64,000 bases of DNA from Schistocerca nitens (Eukaryota > Arthropoda > Insecta > Orthoptera > Acrididae). Positions within the stretch are counted from its first letter, which is position 1, and every line of letters begins with the position of its first letter. Below, in pieces: positions 1 to 10,623 of this stretch. The stretch spans positions 291,489,205-291,553,204 of the forward strand of contig NC_064616.1 of NCBI RefSeq assembly GCF_023898315.1. Direction: 5' to 3'. A program made the position numbers and the translations under genes. Under the pieces are notes generated by a model, which worked only from the letters and a program-made list of their open reading frames with translations, searched no databases and had not been told where the DNA came from.

Positions 1-777
1 GATTTTATTCGTTTTCTTCAATATTCTCGTCACATAGGTTGTTACCGGTCAGGATGTACATGAAAAAGAACAATTAGTTATAGTACAGATACAATAATGA
101 GTCCTGGGACATAGTCGCCAGTGTAACAAATAAAAAATATAAAATAAAATAATAATAAAATATAATAATAATTTGTAATAATAATAATTGTTTGTTTAGA
201 TAAGTAATTGAGGGATTAAAATTTACGCCGTGAATTCATCGAGCTTCGCACGTCCGAAGATGTACGGAACGTAGCCAGGGCTCATTATGTATTTTTTTTT
301 TTTTTGTTTGTAGACAAAGTCTCATGTCTGACCTCAGCTCAATCATGAAAATGGAGTGACTAAAACTACTAAAACAAAGAAAAGCATACGATTAAATAAA
401 ACATATATTCATTTTAACATATACATTAAGATATAATTGACACTTACATAAAATTCTAGATAAATAATGGCAGATCATTCACAAATGAGAGCGACTTATT
501 AATTCTGTGCCTCTTTTCTGCTAATAAATATCAATATGGCTAACTGTGGAGCCGCACAAAATATTAAGTCCTTCTAGGAAAACGAATGACATGAGAGTGT
601 GTTGATGCCTACTGGCTGTGACAAGAGAGCGGTGTTAATTGCTTTATTTTGCATTCTCTTGTCTTAAAAAATCGATACATACAATCTAAGTTAACTAAAT
701 TAAATATTGTCTGTGCTCGAGTGCAAATGGTTCCTTAAAGGGGGTGTGGTTTAATCAGTATGATAAGGGTAAGCTTA
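1..777. other. AT-rich intergenic DNA, no gene seen
   Basis: No convincing reading frame or recognisable repeat family was found here. The stretch is AT-rich with short A/T runs, for example a T tract near 290-305. It ends at the TA dinucleotide where the first Tc1-like element inserted. Confidence 0.5.
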
Positions 778-779
778 TA

Positions 780-2189
780 CACTCCTGGAAATGGAAAAAA
801 GAACACATTGACACCGGTGTGTCAGACCCACCATACTTGCTCCGGACACTGCGAGAGGGCTGTACAAGCAATGATCACACGCATGGCACAGCGGACACAC
901 CAGGAACCGCGGTGTTGGCCGTCGAATGGCGCTAGCTGCGCAGCATTTGTGCACCGCCGCCGTCAGTGTCAGCCAGTTTGCCGTGGCATACGGAGCTCCA
1001 TCGCAGTCTTTAACACTGGTAGCATGCCGCGACAGCGTGGACGTGAACCGTATGTGCAGTTGACGGACTTTGAGCGAGGGCGTATAGTGGACATGCGGGA
1101 GGCCGGGTGGACGTACTGCCGAATTGCTCAACACGTGGGGCGTGAGGTCTCCACAGTACATCGATGTTGTCGCCAGTGGTCGGCGGAAGGTGCACGTGCC
1201 CGTCGACCTGGGACCGGACAGCAGCGACGCACGGATGCACGCCAAGACCGTAGGATCCTACGCAGTGCCGTAGGGGACTGCACCGCCACTTCCCAGCAAA
1301 TTAGGGATACTGTTGCTCCTGGGGTATCGGCGAGGACCATTCGCAACTGTCTCCATGAAGCTGGGCTACGGTCCCGCACACCGTTAGGCCGTCTTCCGCT
1401 CACGCCCCAACATCGCGCAGCCCGCCTCCAGTGGTGTCGCGACAGGCGTGAATGGAGGGACGAATGGAGACGTGTCGTCTTCAGCGATGAGAGTCGCTTC
1501 TGCCTTGGTCGTATGCGTGTTTGGCGCCGTGCAGGTGAGCGCCACAATCTGGACTGCATACGACCGAGGCACACAGGGCCAACACCCGGCATCATGGTGT
1601 GGGGAACGATCTCCTACACTGGCCGTGCACCACTGGTGATCGTCGAGGGGACACTGAATAGTGCACGGTACATCCAAACCGTCATTGAACCCATCGTTCT
1701 ACCATTCCTAGACCAGCAAGGGAACTTGCTGTTCCAACAGGACAATGCACGTCCGCATGTATCCCGTGCCACCCAACGTGCTCTAGAAGGTGTAAGTCAA
1801 CTACCCTGGCCAGCAAGATCTCCGGATCTGTCCCCCATTGAGCATGTTTGGGACTGGATGAAGCGTCGTCTCACGCGGTCTGCACGTCCAGCACGAATGC
1901 TGGTCGAACTGAGGCGCCAGGTGGAAATGGCATGGCAAGCCGTTCCACAGGACTACATCCAGCATCTCTACGATCGTCTCCATGGGAGAATAGCAGCCTG
2001 CATTGCTGCGAAAGGTGGATATACACTGTACTAGTGCCGACATTGTGCATGCTCTGTTGCCTGTGTCTATGTGCCTGTGGTTCTGTCAGTGTGATCATGT
2101 GATGTATCTGACCCCAGGAATGTGTCAATAAAGTTTCCCCTTCCTGGGACAATGAATTCACGGTGTTCTTATTTCAATTTCCAGGAGTG
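780..2189 (+). mobile_element. Tc1-like DNA transposon, copy A
   Basis: This is a full-length element of 1,410 bp. Both ends carry a terminal inverted repeat of about 27 bp that begins CACTCCTGGAAAT and reads inward to GAACAC, with two mismatches between ends. It is flanked by TA at 778-779 and 2190-2191, the target duplication typical of Tc1/mariner (IS630) elements. A second copy lies on the opposite strand at 14830-16251 and is 12 bp longer. The 12-bp difference is an in-frame gap in the transposase of this copy. High similarity between the copies and intact ends point to recent activity of the family. Confidence 0.95.
1024..2034 (+). CDS. Tc1-like transposase, nearly intact, DD32E spacing
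   Basis: This encodes a 336-residue transposase for cut-and-paste movement of copy A, acting in the nucleus on the terminal repeats. I chose the ATG at 1024 because it begins MPRQRGREPY at the usual distance from the left end; the frame stays open upstream through the repeat to 760. The N-terminal third has a helix-turn-helix region (DFERGRIV, then GREVSTVHR). The catalytic triad is visible: Asp in FSDESRF, Asp in FQQDNARPH, Glu in LSPIEHVWDW. There are 32 residues between the last two, against 34 in classical Tc1. Four residues (ANDG) present in copy B after RFCLG are missing here, which may impair the catalytic fold. Whether it is active cannot be told from sequence. Confidence 0.9.
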   Translation: MPRQRGREPYVQLTDFERGRIVDMREAGWTYCRIAQHVGREVSTVHRCCRQWSAEGARARRPGTGQQRRTDARQDRRILRSAVGDCTATSQQIRDTVAPGVSARTIRNCLHEAGLRSRTPLGRLPLTPQHRAARLQWCRDRREWRDEWRRVVFSDESRFCLGRMRVWRRAGERHNLDCIRPRHTGPTPGIMVWGTISYTGRAPLVIVEGTLNSARYIQTVIEPIVLPFLDQQGNLLFQQDNARPHVSRATQRALEGVSQLPWPARSPDLSPIEHVWDWMKRRLTRSARPARMLVELRRQVEMAWQAVPQDYIQHLYDRLHGRIAACIAAKGGYTLY

Positions 2190-2283
2190 TAGATAAAGTT
2201 TCAACAAAACATCCATGAATGAAGTTGTAGATATTAATATTGGGGGTTTGTTTAAGGAGAGGGTTCACAATGTGGTAGATAGT

Positions 2284-2640
2284 GAAATAAATAATGTTGG
2301 CTTGGCAGCTATTTCAAGTAATGAACATGTATCAGCCAGCTGGATGAAGCGAATGTATGCTGCGAGGAAGAGAATGAGAGTGTGAATGAAGACATTGGAA
2401 ACATTGAATTAGTTGAAGTTGGCACTACTCCAGTGGAAGATAATGTGGTAGATGGTGAAATGAATAGTGCTGGCTTGGCAGCTATGTTAAGTAATGAAAA
2501 TGTATCAGCTGTGTAACTGGATAAAGTGAATGTGTGCTGTGACGAAGAGAATGAGTGTGTGACTGAAGAGATGGAAACATTGAATTGGGTGAAGTTGAGA
2601 CTATTCCAGTGGAAGATGATGTTAATTATGTGAAGGCACT
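2284..2640 (+). repeat. Tandem repeats of about 173-176 bp in the gag-side region
   Basis: A segment starting GAAATAAATAATGTTGGCTT at 2284 recurs at 2457 as GAAATGAATAGTGCTGGCTT. A shared CAGTGGAAGA motif recurs at 2431 and 2607. The period is therefore about 173-176 bp with roughly two and a half copies. The repeats lie in the gag-side part of the gypsy-type fossil and are acidic when read in the sense of the element. Confidence 0.65.
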
Positions 2641-3155
2641 AGTGCCTGTTTCTAACGTTATTATGAATGGAGATGTGGAGGAAGGTCCATTATTATTGAT
2701 AGCGGTTATCATGTGCAGAAGGGCTGGAGAGGATAATGAGATTGATGCGAATAGCTCTACAGAACCCAGTGACATAATTTTTGTGGCAAATTGTGAGAAT
2801 GAAAAAGTGAAGCAGGCACATTTACTTATGAAATCTTGGAAGAGTAAAAGGGATGACTGAGTAACAGAGGTCAAGTGGTTTCAGAAGTGGGCACCTGAGG
2901 ATTGGGGGCTAAGCAAGCATGACTATGCTAGGAAAATTAGGGAATTAAATAAAGGGAATCATGAGTATAAAACTTCAATTAAAAATATTCCATGAGAATA
3001 AAGAGTTGGACATAGTGGAGGAAAAATGTGTGTTCATGATAGGAAAATGCAGCATATGCAATGATGATCCAGAATGTAATGGTTTAATTAGTGGTAGTGG
3101 TGAGGATGAAATTAAAAAGTTCCTTATTCCTAATGCTGAACAACAAATGATTATA

Positions 3156-4477
3156 CACACATCAAAAAAAGTTTTGCATCACCTCGGTTCCGAGAGTTCT
3201 GGAACCTATACAGAAAATTGTAATAGAGATCAACATATACATCAGTTCCGACATTTTTATTGCCCATGAAAACTACATATTGCATGTTGTACCACCATAC
3301 AGCAAGACCTTCAGAGATGGTTGTCCAGATTGCTGTATTCGTTGTGGCATACTATCCACAAGTTCATCAAGGGACTGTTGGTCCAGATTGTCCCACTCCC
3401 CAACGGCATTGCGGCGTAGATCTCTCAGAGTGGCTGGTCGGTCAGATAATACATAAACAGCCCTTTTCCATCTGTTCCAGGCATATTCGATAGGATTCAT
3501 GTCTGGAGAACATGCTGGCCACTCTAGTCGAGCGATGTTGTTATCCTGAAGGAAGTCATTCACAACACGTGCATGATGGGGGCACGAATTTTCGTCCTTG
3601 AAGACGAATGCTTCGCCAATATGCTGCCGATATGGTTGCACTATAAGTCAGATGATGGCAGTCAAATATCATACAGCCATTACGGCGCCTCCCATTACCA
3701 CCAGCGGCGTACGTCTGCCCCACATAATGCTACACAAAAACATCAGGGAACCTCCACCCTGCTGCATTCGCCGGACAGTGTGTCTACGACGTTCAGCCTG
3801 ACCAGGCTGCCTCCAAACTCGTCTCTGAAGATTGTCTGTACCGCACTGCATGGTGTCATGGTGGCAAAGATGGGCCTCGCCATGGACGTCGGGAGTGAAG
3901 TTGCACATCATGCAGCCTATTGCACACAGTTTGAGTGGTAACACGATGTCCTGTGGCTGCGCGAAAAGCATTATTCAACATGGTGGCGTTGCTGTCGGGG
4001 TTCTTCCGAGCTATAATCCATATGTAGCGGTCATCCACTGCAGTAGTAGCCCTTGGGCGGCCTGAGTGAGTCATATCATCGACAGTTCCTGTCTCTCTGT
4101 ATCTCCTCCATGGCCAAACAACATGGCTTTGGTTCACTCCGAAACGCCTGGACACTTTTCTTGTTGAGTGCCCTTCCTGGCTCGAAGTAACAATTTGGAC
4201 GCGATCGAACCGCTGTATTGACTGTCTAGGCATTATTGAACTACAGACAACACGAGCCGTGTACCTCCTTATTCGTGGAATAATTGGAACTGGTTGGCTG
4301 GGAGACCCCCTCCGTCTAATAGGCGCTGCTCATGCATGGTTGTTTACATCTTTCGGTGGGTTTAGTGACATCTATGAACAGTCTAAGGGTCTGTGTCTGT
4401 GATACAGTATCCATAGTCAACGTGTATCTTCAGGAGTACTGAGAACCGGAGTGATGCAAAACTTGTTTTGATGTGTG
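3156..4477 (-). mobile_element. Tc1-like DNA transposon inserted in the gypsy fossil
   Basis: This is a 1,322-bp element with inverted ends that begin CACACATCAAAA and continue through AGTTTTGCATCAC. They match between the two ends over about 27 bp, with weaker similarity further in. TA duplications sit at 3154-3155 and 4478-4479. The transposase is on the minus strand. Because it splits the gypsy-type fossil, it inserted after that element. It is a different family from the 780-2189 element. Confidence 0.9.
3273..4233 (-). pseudogene. Tc1-like transposase, frameshifted
   Basis: Three minus-strand pieces together cover a Tc1-like transposase. The N-terminal DNA-binding part (3856-4233) starts MPRQSIQRFDRVQI. 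A middle part in another frame (about 3669-3880) contains RVWRQPGQAERRRHTVRR and MWGRRTPLVV. The C-terminal part (3273-3641) contains LEWPACSPDMNPIEYAW. At least two frameshifts separate them. The second catalytic position reads KDENSCPHH, where the family normally has DDN, so the Asp just before Asn is a Glu. The catalytic Glu of NPIEYAW is kept. The gene is dead. Confidence 0.85.
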
Positions 4478-4837
4478 TAGATGACAGTGATTTAAATACT
4501 GAATGGTTGGGGAAGGAGGAGTTTGATTATGATGCTGATGACTGGAGTAATTTGTGAAGTTTCACCAGCAGTTAATATTGGAGACATGGGAGGAAGAGAA
4601 ATACAGGGTTATCAGGAAGCTTGGAGGTTGAGTGTAGGAAGTTTAAAATTTACAGAGGCTTTTGAAGTAATATTTGCAGGGGATGATATAGAAATTTCTA
4701 GTGAAGATCACATTTGTACTATGACTAAAGAGAGACATGAGACAGAGGAGCACCTGTCAACTGGAACTGAATTGAAGCATGAGTTTTTTGAAAAAGTACA
4801 GCCAATAATAACTACTGAAGTGGAAGGGCTTTGTGAA

Positions 4838-5222
4838 ACTGTTTTGGTGGACACTGGACGATCTACATGTGGGGTGGCAGAGAGTTTTTATGAACACATT
4901 AAAATCAGAAAACTGTTGACTTTCCAGTCACGGGGTGAGAATTAAAAATACCACAGGGAAATATAATAAGCCAATGAGTAAGGTGGTGATACTAAGTGTA
5001 ATTATTGGTGGACAATTACTTAGTCATACATTTTTGATTGTCCCAAATTTAAGTATAAATCTGGTGATCAAGATTGATTTTTTGATTAAATATGAGGCAT
5101 ATGTAAACTTTAAGGATCACGTGTTGGAACTTAACACTGCTGGGGGGAGAAAAATGGTAAAATTTAAAAGTCCACTCATTGATAGTTTAGTGGGTATGGT
5201 TTGCATTTGGCACAGTGTTTAA
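4838..5222 (+). pseudogene. Aspartic-protease-like part of the gypsy fossil
   Basis: A VLVDTGRST-like active-site motif is followed by a region ending in hydrophobic segments (HTFLIVPNLS, then IKIDFLI) typical of Ty3/gypsy retropepsins. It is part of the broken retroelement at 2192-5855 and is not a host gene. Confidence 0.65.
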
Positions 5223-5626
5223 TGGATGAAATGGAGGTTTAGGAGGAGGTAAAGAAAATAATACTAAGGGTATTTCTGAAATTTAGAAGATAGAATTATG
5301 TCAATTATTAATTAGAAACAGAGATATATTCTCAGAACACCATAGAAGGTGACAGACTCTGGATACTCACTCAGGTTGAAACAACATTAATCCATTTTGA
5401 TCATGCCATATCCAACAACATTAACAGGCAGAGAGGCAGTTAGAACTGAGCTACAGCATATGTTGGTATGGGGAATTGTTGAATAATGCAGACATGAATA
5501 TTGCAACTCAATAGTAGTTGTCAAGAATAAGGACTAATCTGTGTGTTTGGTTCTATGTGCTAGTAGGATAAATAAAATATCGATAAACTAATCCTAGGTT
5601 CCAACAACGTAAAATTATTAACAACT

Positions 5627-5855
5627 ATGGATCTGTCTGCTGTATTTTGGCAGGTTCCATTAATCATGGAAAGAAACTGGTACGGCACACAAGTACAGAG
5701 TAGTCACTTTTGGACTTTGCATATTGTTGCTGTATTTTGTGAGAGCTTAAGTTACATGTTTGGAAATGAGCTGATGAGAAGATTGAGACTACACATGGAT
5801 GACATACTGACTGCCATGTCAACTTGGAGGGAGCACTACTGTTTTTTGCATATAT
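5627..5855 (+). pseudogene. Reverse-transcriptase-like part of the gypsy fossil
   Basis: DLSAVFWQVPL and a later MDDIL motif followed by TWREH match the Ty3/gypsy reverse transcriptase (DLSAxFWQ block and the catalytic xDD block). The similarity stops where the mariner-like element begins. It is part of the fossil and is broken. Confidence 0.7.
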
Positions 5856-7399
5856 GTGTTTCAAAAATGACCGGCATATTTGAAACGGCAATAAAAACTA
5901 AACGAGCAGCGATAGAAATACACTGTTTGTTGCAATATGCGTGGGACAACAGTACATTTTCAGGCAGACAAACTTTCGAAATTACAGTAGTTACAATTGT
6001 CAACAACAGATGGCGCTACGGTCTGGGAAACTCTATAGTACGATATTTTCCACATATCCACCATGCGTAGCAATAATATGGCGTAGTCTCTGAATGAAAT
6101 TACCCGAAACCTTTGACAACGTGTCTGGCGGAATGGCTTCACATGCAGATGAGATGTACTGCTTCAGCTGTTCAATTGTTTCTGGATTCTGGCGGTACAC
6201 CTGGTCTTTCAAGTGTCCCCACAGAAAGAAGTCACAGGGGTTCATGTCTGGCGAATAGGGAGGCCAATCCACGCCGCCTCCTGTATGTTTCGGATAGCCC
6301 AAAGCAATCACACGATCATCGAAATATTCATTCAGGAAATTAAAGACGTCGGCCGTGCGATGTGGCCGGGCACCATCTTGCATAAACCACGAGGTGTTCG
6401 CAGTGTCGTCTAAGGCAGTTTGTACCGCCACAAATTCACGAAGAATGTCCAGATAGTGTGATGCAGTAATCGTTTCGGATCTGAAAAATGGGCCAATGAT
6501 TCCTTTGGAAGAAATGGCGGCCCAGACCAGTACTTTTTGAGGATGCAGGGACGATGGGACTGCAACATGGGGCTTTTCGGTTCCCCATATGCGCCAGTTC
6601 TGTTTATTGACGAAGCCGTCCAGGTAAAAATAAGCTTCGTCAGTAAACCAAATGCTGCCCACATGCATATCGCCGTCATCAATCCTGTGCACTATATCGT
6701 TAGCGAATGTCTCTCGTGCAGCAATGGTAGCGGCGCTGAGCGGTTGCTGCGTTTGAATTTTGTATGGATAGAGGTGTAAACTCCGGCGCATGAGAAGATA
6801 CGTGGACGTTGGCGTCATTTGGACCGCAGCTGCAACACGGCGAACGGAAACCTGAGGCCGCTGTTGGATCACCTGCTGCACTAGCTGCGCATTGCCCTCT
6901 GTGGTTGCCGTACGCGGTCGCCCTACCTTTCCAGCATGTTCATCCGTCACGTTCCCAGTCTGTTGAAATTTTTCAAACAGATCCTTTATTGTACCGCTTT
7001 TCGGTCCTTTGGTTACATTAAACCTCCGTTGAAAACTTCGTCTTGTTGCAACAACACTGTGTTCTAGGCGGTGGAATTCCAACACCAGAAAAATCCTCTG
7101 TTCTAAGGAATAAACCATGTTGTCCACAGCACACTTGCACGTTGTGAACAGCACACGCTTACAGCAGAAAGATGACGTACAGAATGGCGCACCCACAGAC
7201 TGCATTGTCTTCTATATCTTTCACATCACTTGCAGCGCCATCTGTTGTTGAAAATTGTAACTACTGTAATTTCGAAAGTTTGTCCGCCTGAAAATGTACT
7301 GTTGTCCCAAGCATATTGCAACAAATGGTGTATTTCTATCGCTGCTCGTTTAGTTTTTATTGCCGTTTCAAATATACCAGTCATTTTTGAAACACCCTG
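5856..7399 (-). mobile_element. Mariner-like element with TIRs of about 162 bp
   Basis: The element is about 1.54 kb with long inverted ends at 5856-6017 and 7234-7399, about 95% identical by eye. They start GTGTTTCAAAAATGAC and end inward at AACAACAGATGGCGCT. The right end is CAGGGTGTTTC (reverse strand) next to TA at 7400-7401. At the left, the outermost CAGG is not present, so the first few bases are lost or changed. One long transposase frame lies on the minus strand. It is inserted in, or at the edge of, the gypsy-type fossil. Long, well matched ends and an open frame suggest it is young. Confidence 0.9.
6033..7118 (-). CDS. Mariner-like transposase, open frame, about 361 aa
   Basis: This is a cut-and-paste transposase. 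I prefer the Met at 7118 (MVYSLEQRIFLVLEF); an upstream in-frame Met at 7205 would give 390 aa but overlaps the region next to the inverted repeat. The N-terminus resembles the helix-turn-helix domain known as DUF4817 (YSLEQRIFLVLEFHRLEHS, later GRPRTATTEGN). Catalytic residues are Asp in WFTDEAYFYLDG, Asp in FMQDGARPHRT and Asp in NPCDFFLWG. There are 47 residues between the last two, longer than the 41 I recall for related DDxD mariner groups. The extra residues fall around YPKHTGGG. No stop or shift was seen, so this is the best candidate in the window for an intact transposase. Confidence 0.9.
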   Translation of the reverse strand: MVYSLEQRIFLVLEFHRLEHSVVATRRSFQRRFNVTKGPKSGTIKDLFEKFQQTGNVTDEHAGKVGRPRTATTEGNAQLVQQVIQQRPQVSVRRVAAAVQMTPTSTYLLMRRSLHLYPYKIQTQQPLSAATIAARETFANDIVHRIDDGDMHVGSIWFTDEAYFYLDGFVNKQNWRIWGTEKPHVAVPSSLHPQKVLVWAAISSKGIIGPFFRSETITASHYLDILREFVAVQTALDDTANTSWFMQDGARPHRTADVFNFLNEYFDDRVIALGYPKHTGGGVDWPPYSPDMNPCDFFLWGHLKDQVYRQNPETIEQLKQYISSACEAIPPDTLSKVSGNFIQRLRHIIATHGGYVENIVL

Positions 7400-7401
7400 T
7401 A

Positions 7402-9214
7402 TGTGTGTGTGTGTGTGTGTGAAGTTTTCTGTTTATATGTTTGTGGATTACTTCGGTCAGTGAGTTTAGAATGAGATTCTGTACTGTGTTGTGCATTGAG
7501 ATATTTATCAATTTTTCCTTTTATTCATTTGCATAAAATATAGGTAAAATTGTAATGAACAGAAGTTAACTTAATGTTTGCAAAAGGAGTCGCCAAGACT
7601 GTAACTGACACCTGTCATGAAACCAATCATGTGTGTAGATATTCTCAGTACCATCCTTGCCACATTTTCATTTCACATTGGTTAGAGAAACATTGCCTTA
7701 GTGTTGTACAGTTACAATGATTTGTGTTTTTCTGTCCTTGAATAAAACAATTTGTTGCTACCGAAATGAAAAATGTGTACCTAGCATGCATTCCTTGCAG
7801 ACATGATCATTTGTTTGTCTGTGTTAGTTTTTCGCTCTAAAATTTTGTTTCAATGTGTTAAGCCTGGATGGCAAAGGGGGTGGGCTTTTAATCCGACACT
7901 TTTGCTGGTAGGAAATTGATAGCATGATTTTTGTTTCTCGCTAGTGTCATGTCAATTGGCTGGCAGGAGAGCTCAGAAAACTGTGCCAAATCACAGTTAC
8001 GACGATACACATATGAAGACAACGAAGTTTTGTGCAGTGTATGTGTAAACTGTTTGCAATGAAAGAAATAAGTAAAAGTGCGACGTTAAATTGATTGTGG
8101 AACTTAGCCACAGACATTAAATTTGTTCATTTATTGTTTGACAAAGAGTTTAATGTTATTCATCTCTATTTACAGTAATCATGTTTAGATTAAGACAGAA
8201 AGTGATGCCACATAAGGTCGTTTACAGATTCCTTTAGTTAAGTTCTTTTGGTTTTTGTGTGAGAGTTTTTGGGGTAAATTATGTCTAATAATCCACTGCT
8301 GTGTTTGGTGCTACCTGCGACACCATTTACTATATATATGGTATACCAAGTGAGGGTATTGTAACACAACAGACTATTGCAAAGGGATGAGACATTTTAT
8401 CCAGTTACAAATATGCGACCGTGAATGCACAACTGGTAACTAAGATCGGGTCATATTCGTGTTGACAGCTGAAATCAGCTTGACGGGGGCATGTCGAGGC
8501 TAGTATCACCCTATTCTCCACAGGTGGGACTGTCTCTGGACTTCCATCAGCCGTTAAGATGACAGCGCGACCGGGGGAACCCGTCCATTGGGCAGCACAA
8601 TGGCTGCTCATTTCTCATGGCCGCTTTTGTGTCCAGTACAAAATTAAACCTTACCCCAAAAATTAATAAATATCGAACCATATGTGTCACTGAAGAGCCA
8701 GTAAGCTCATTTGAGGCGGAAAAAGTGGACGATTACGCGTGTGGAGATGCACCTTCGATATCCGCTTCAGTTTATAATTTATTGTAAGTTAAATGTTATA
8801 AATACTTTCTGAACTTTAAAAGTGAGTATCTTGGCAACATATTACATTAAGTGATTGCAACAAACGATGTGTCTATGGATACAGCATGTGGAACTGTAAT
8901 GGACTGTGATAGTAGATTTACCGAAATTATTCACGTGTTTAAATGAGAGTCCGAAAAGTGGATCTCACGCAATTAATAACAGATTTTCTTATTTAAATAA
9001 ATAGTGAAACATTACAAGTAGTAGCAGTACTGTGTACTTAGGATATATAGGAAATTATTTAATGTATAATTTAAATTGTTTGTTAATATTTACACTTATA
9101 AATCCGAAAACAGAGGAAAACCATAGAAATTATTCTTTATAAATAAAGTATTGCAGATAAAAGAAAACCGATAACAGCATAACATTTCTCGAAAACTTCC
9201 TTGCTCATTAAAAC
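7402..9214. other. Intergenic DNA with a short TG repeat and a GC-richer block
   Basis: A (TG)n run occupies 7402-7420 directly after the mariner-like element. The rest is AT-rich, apart from a GC-richer block at about 8440-8640 with no frame I recognise. No LTR or 3' continuation of the gypsy-type fossil was seen here. Confidence 0.45.
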
Positions 9215-9537
9215 TGTTTTAATTTGCCAGGAAGTTTCATATCAGCGCCCACTCCGCTGCAGAGTGAAAATTTCGTTCTGGAAACATCGGCCAGGCTGTG
9301 GCAAAGCCATGTCTCTGCAATATCCTTTCTTCCAGGAGTGCTAGTTCTGCAAGTTTCGCAGGAGAGCTTCTGTGTAGTTTGGAAGGTAGGAGTCGAGGTA
9401 CAGGCGGAAGTAAACCTGCGAGGATGAGTTGTGCGTTGTGCTTGGGTAGCTCATATGGTAGAACACTTTTCCGCGAATGGCAAAGATCCTGAGTTCGAGT
9501 CTTGGTGCGGACATAGTTTTAATCTTCCAGGAATTTT
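9215..9537 (+). repeat. tRNA-related short repeat (SINE-like) with direct terminal repeats
   Basis: The repeat ends in a tRNA-like segment: GGTAGCTCATATGGTAGAAC resembles a Pol III box A and GAGTTCGAGTCTT a box B. Copies of the motif GTTTTAAT(C/T)TGCCAGGAAGTTT stand as direct repeats at both ends (9215-9237 and 9515-9537), giving a 300-bp period. From memory this matches a repeat abundant in grasshopper genomes. It is diverged and probably not transcribed from a functional tRNA promoter. Confidence 0.75.
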
Positions 9538-10550
9538 CAGGTTAGAGCTTTGAATTTTGCAGAGAGTGTATTTTACTTCGTCACCCACAACACTGTCACA
9601 TTTCCATACAACCCGTACATTCACGATGGCTAACATTTCACTGAGATATAGTATCTATTTGCTTATGGCACATAGTCTGTCCCACACTGATCTGTCTTCC
9701 CTTCAGCTTTCACTCTGATACAAATTCGTACAAACCAACAATGTGTTGTAATTCTCCATAACTCTGTAGTCCAACATAATCTCAGTCACTATGGAGAATG
9801 TCATTAAATCTCATATTTCACAATGCTCCATTTTAAATTGCCGTTTTCTAAGTCCCAATATTATCATAGTCAGTAGTATAAACCAGAAAGTTACCAGTTA
9901 TATTCGGTGATCAAGTAGTTATCTCCATAAGGCAGTACTGATTTAGTGTTGCCATGTGCAGGGCTAGATTTCTATTTCTCTCTCCTATGGGAGTTTAGAT
10001 GATTCATTTAGGATAGTACCCGGTATGACCACTGCACTTATCACTGATTGGCAATGAAAATTGGGAAAGGTGCCATATCTAGTGAGAGAAGTAGTAAATA
10101 TGTTCTTGTAGTACAGGAACAGTCAGCTGTAGCTATGTCGCAAGTCTTTATCAGTGATAAGCCCCAGATTTTGCCAAAGGTTTCTACTACAGATTAAAAC
10201 AACGAGTACCTTTCTCTATAAAGGAGTGAAGTGCATGAACACAATGCAGCGACCTACCTTCCCTCATCCTTCTGCATCCCACATCCCCCCATTCACCCTG
10301 TTACACCCACAGAAAACAATTTATCTCCTAATACTGCTGTAGTGCACATACACATGGTACACACATTTGTTGTTAACCGACTTCAGTTAAGCATAAACAG
10401 TAATTTTATATGGTTAAAACAGTGTGTTCACTAATCTGCGATCTTTCTATCCCCATTAACGTGGGAATTGTTAGTCATAGAGAAAAATTGAATAAAACCT
10501 TCTTTGTACAAAATTTACTTTATCTTGTACTGAAATAAATTTTCGATAGG
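9538..10550. other. AT-rich intergenic DNA, nothing recognised
   Basis: Only short chance frames were seen. There is no motif, long inverted repeat or repeat family that I recognise. Confidence 0.45.
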
Positions 10551-10623
10551 AGCCGCACTTTCCGAGTTATTCGAGAAAAACATAAAAAAGGGACCTTTAA
10601 ATGCCCCCTCCCCTCCACGCTCA

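Larger units (their letters stand above)
2192..5855 (+). mobile_element. Ty3/gypsy-type LTR retrotransposon fossil, partial
   Basis: This is an old, broken retroelement remnant. Its parts, in order, are a gag-side region with internal repeats (about 2220-3153, resuming after 4479), a retroviral-type aspartic-protease-like region (about 4838-5222) and a reverse-transcriptase-like region (about 5627-5855). No LTR, primer-binding site, integrase or 3' end was found. It has many breaks and looks ancient. A Tc1-like element (3156-4477) is inserted inside it, and a mariner-like element begins at the point where the reverse-transcriptase similarity stops. The limits given are approximate. Confidence 0.7.

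Noticed and set aside
775-1677. Minus-strand frames of 97-156 codons within copy A
   Set aside because: They are antisense shadows of the transposase coding strand.
3260-4065. Plus-strand frames of 67-122 codons at 3260-4065
   Set aside because: They are antisense to the Tc1-like transposase remnant on the minus strand.
9430-9505. Genuine tRNA gene
   Set aside because: The tRNA-like segment belongs to a dispersed repeat, its boxes are diverged, and the same segment recurs at 12560-12752.
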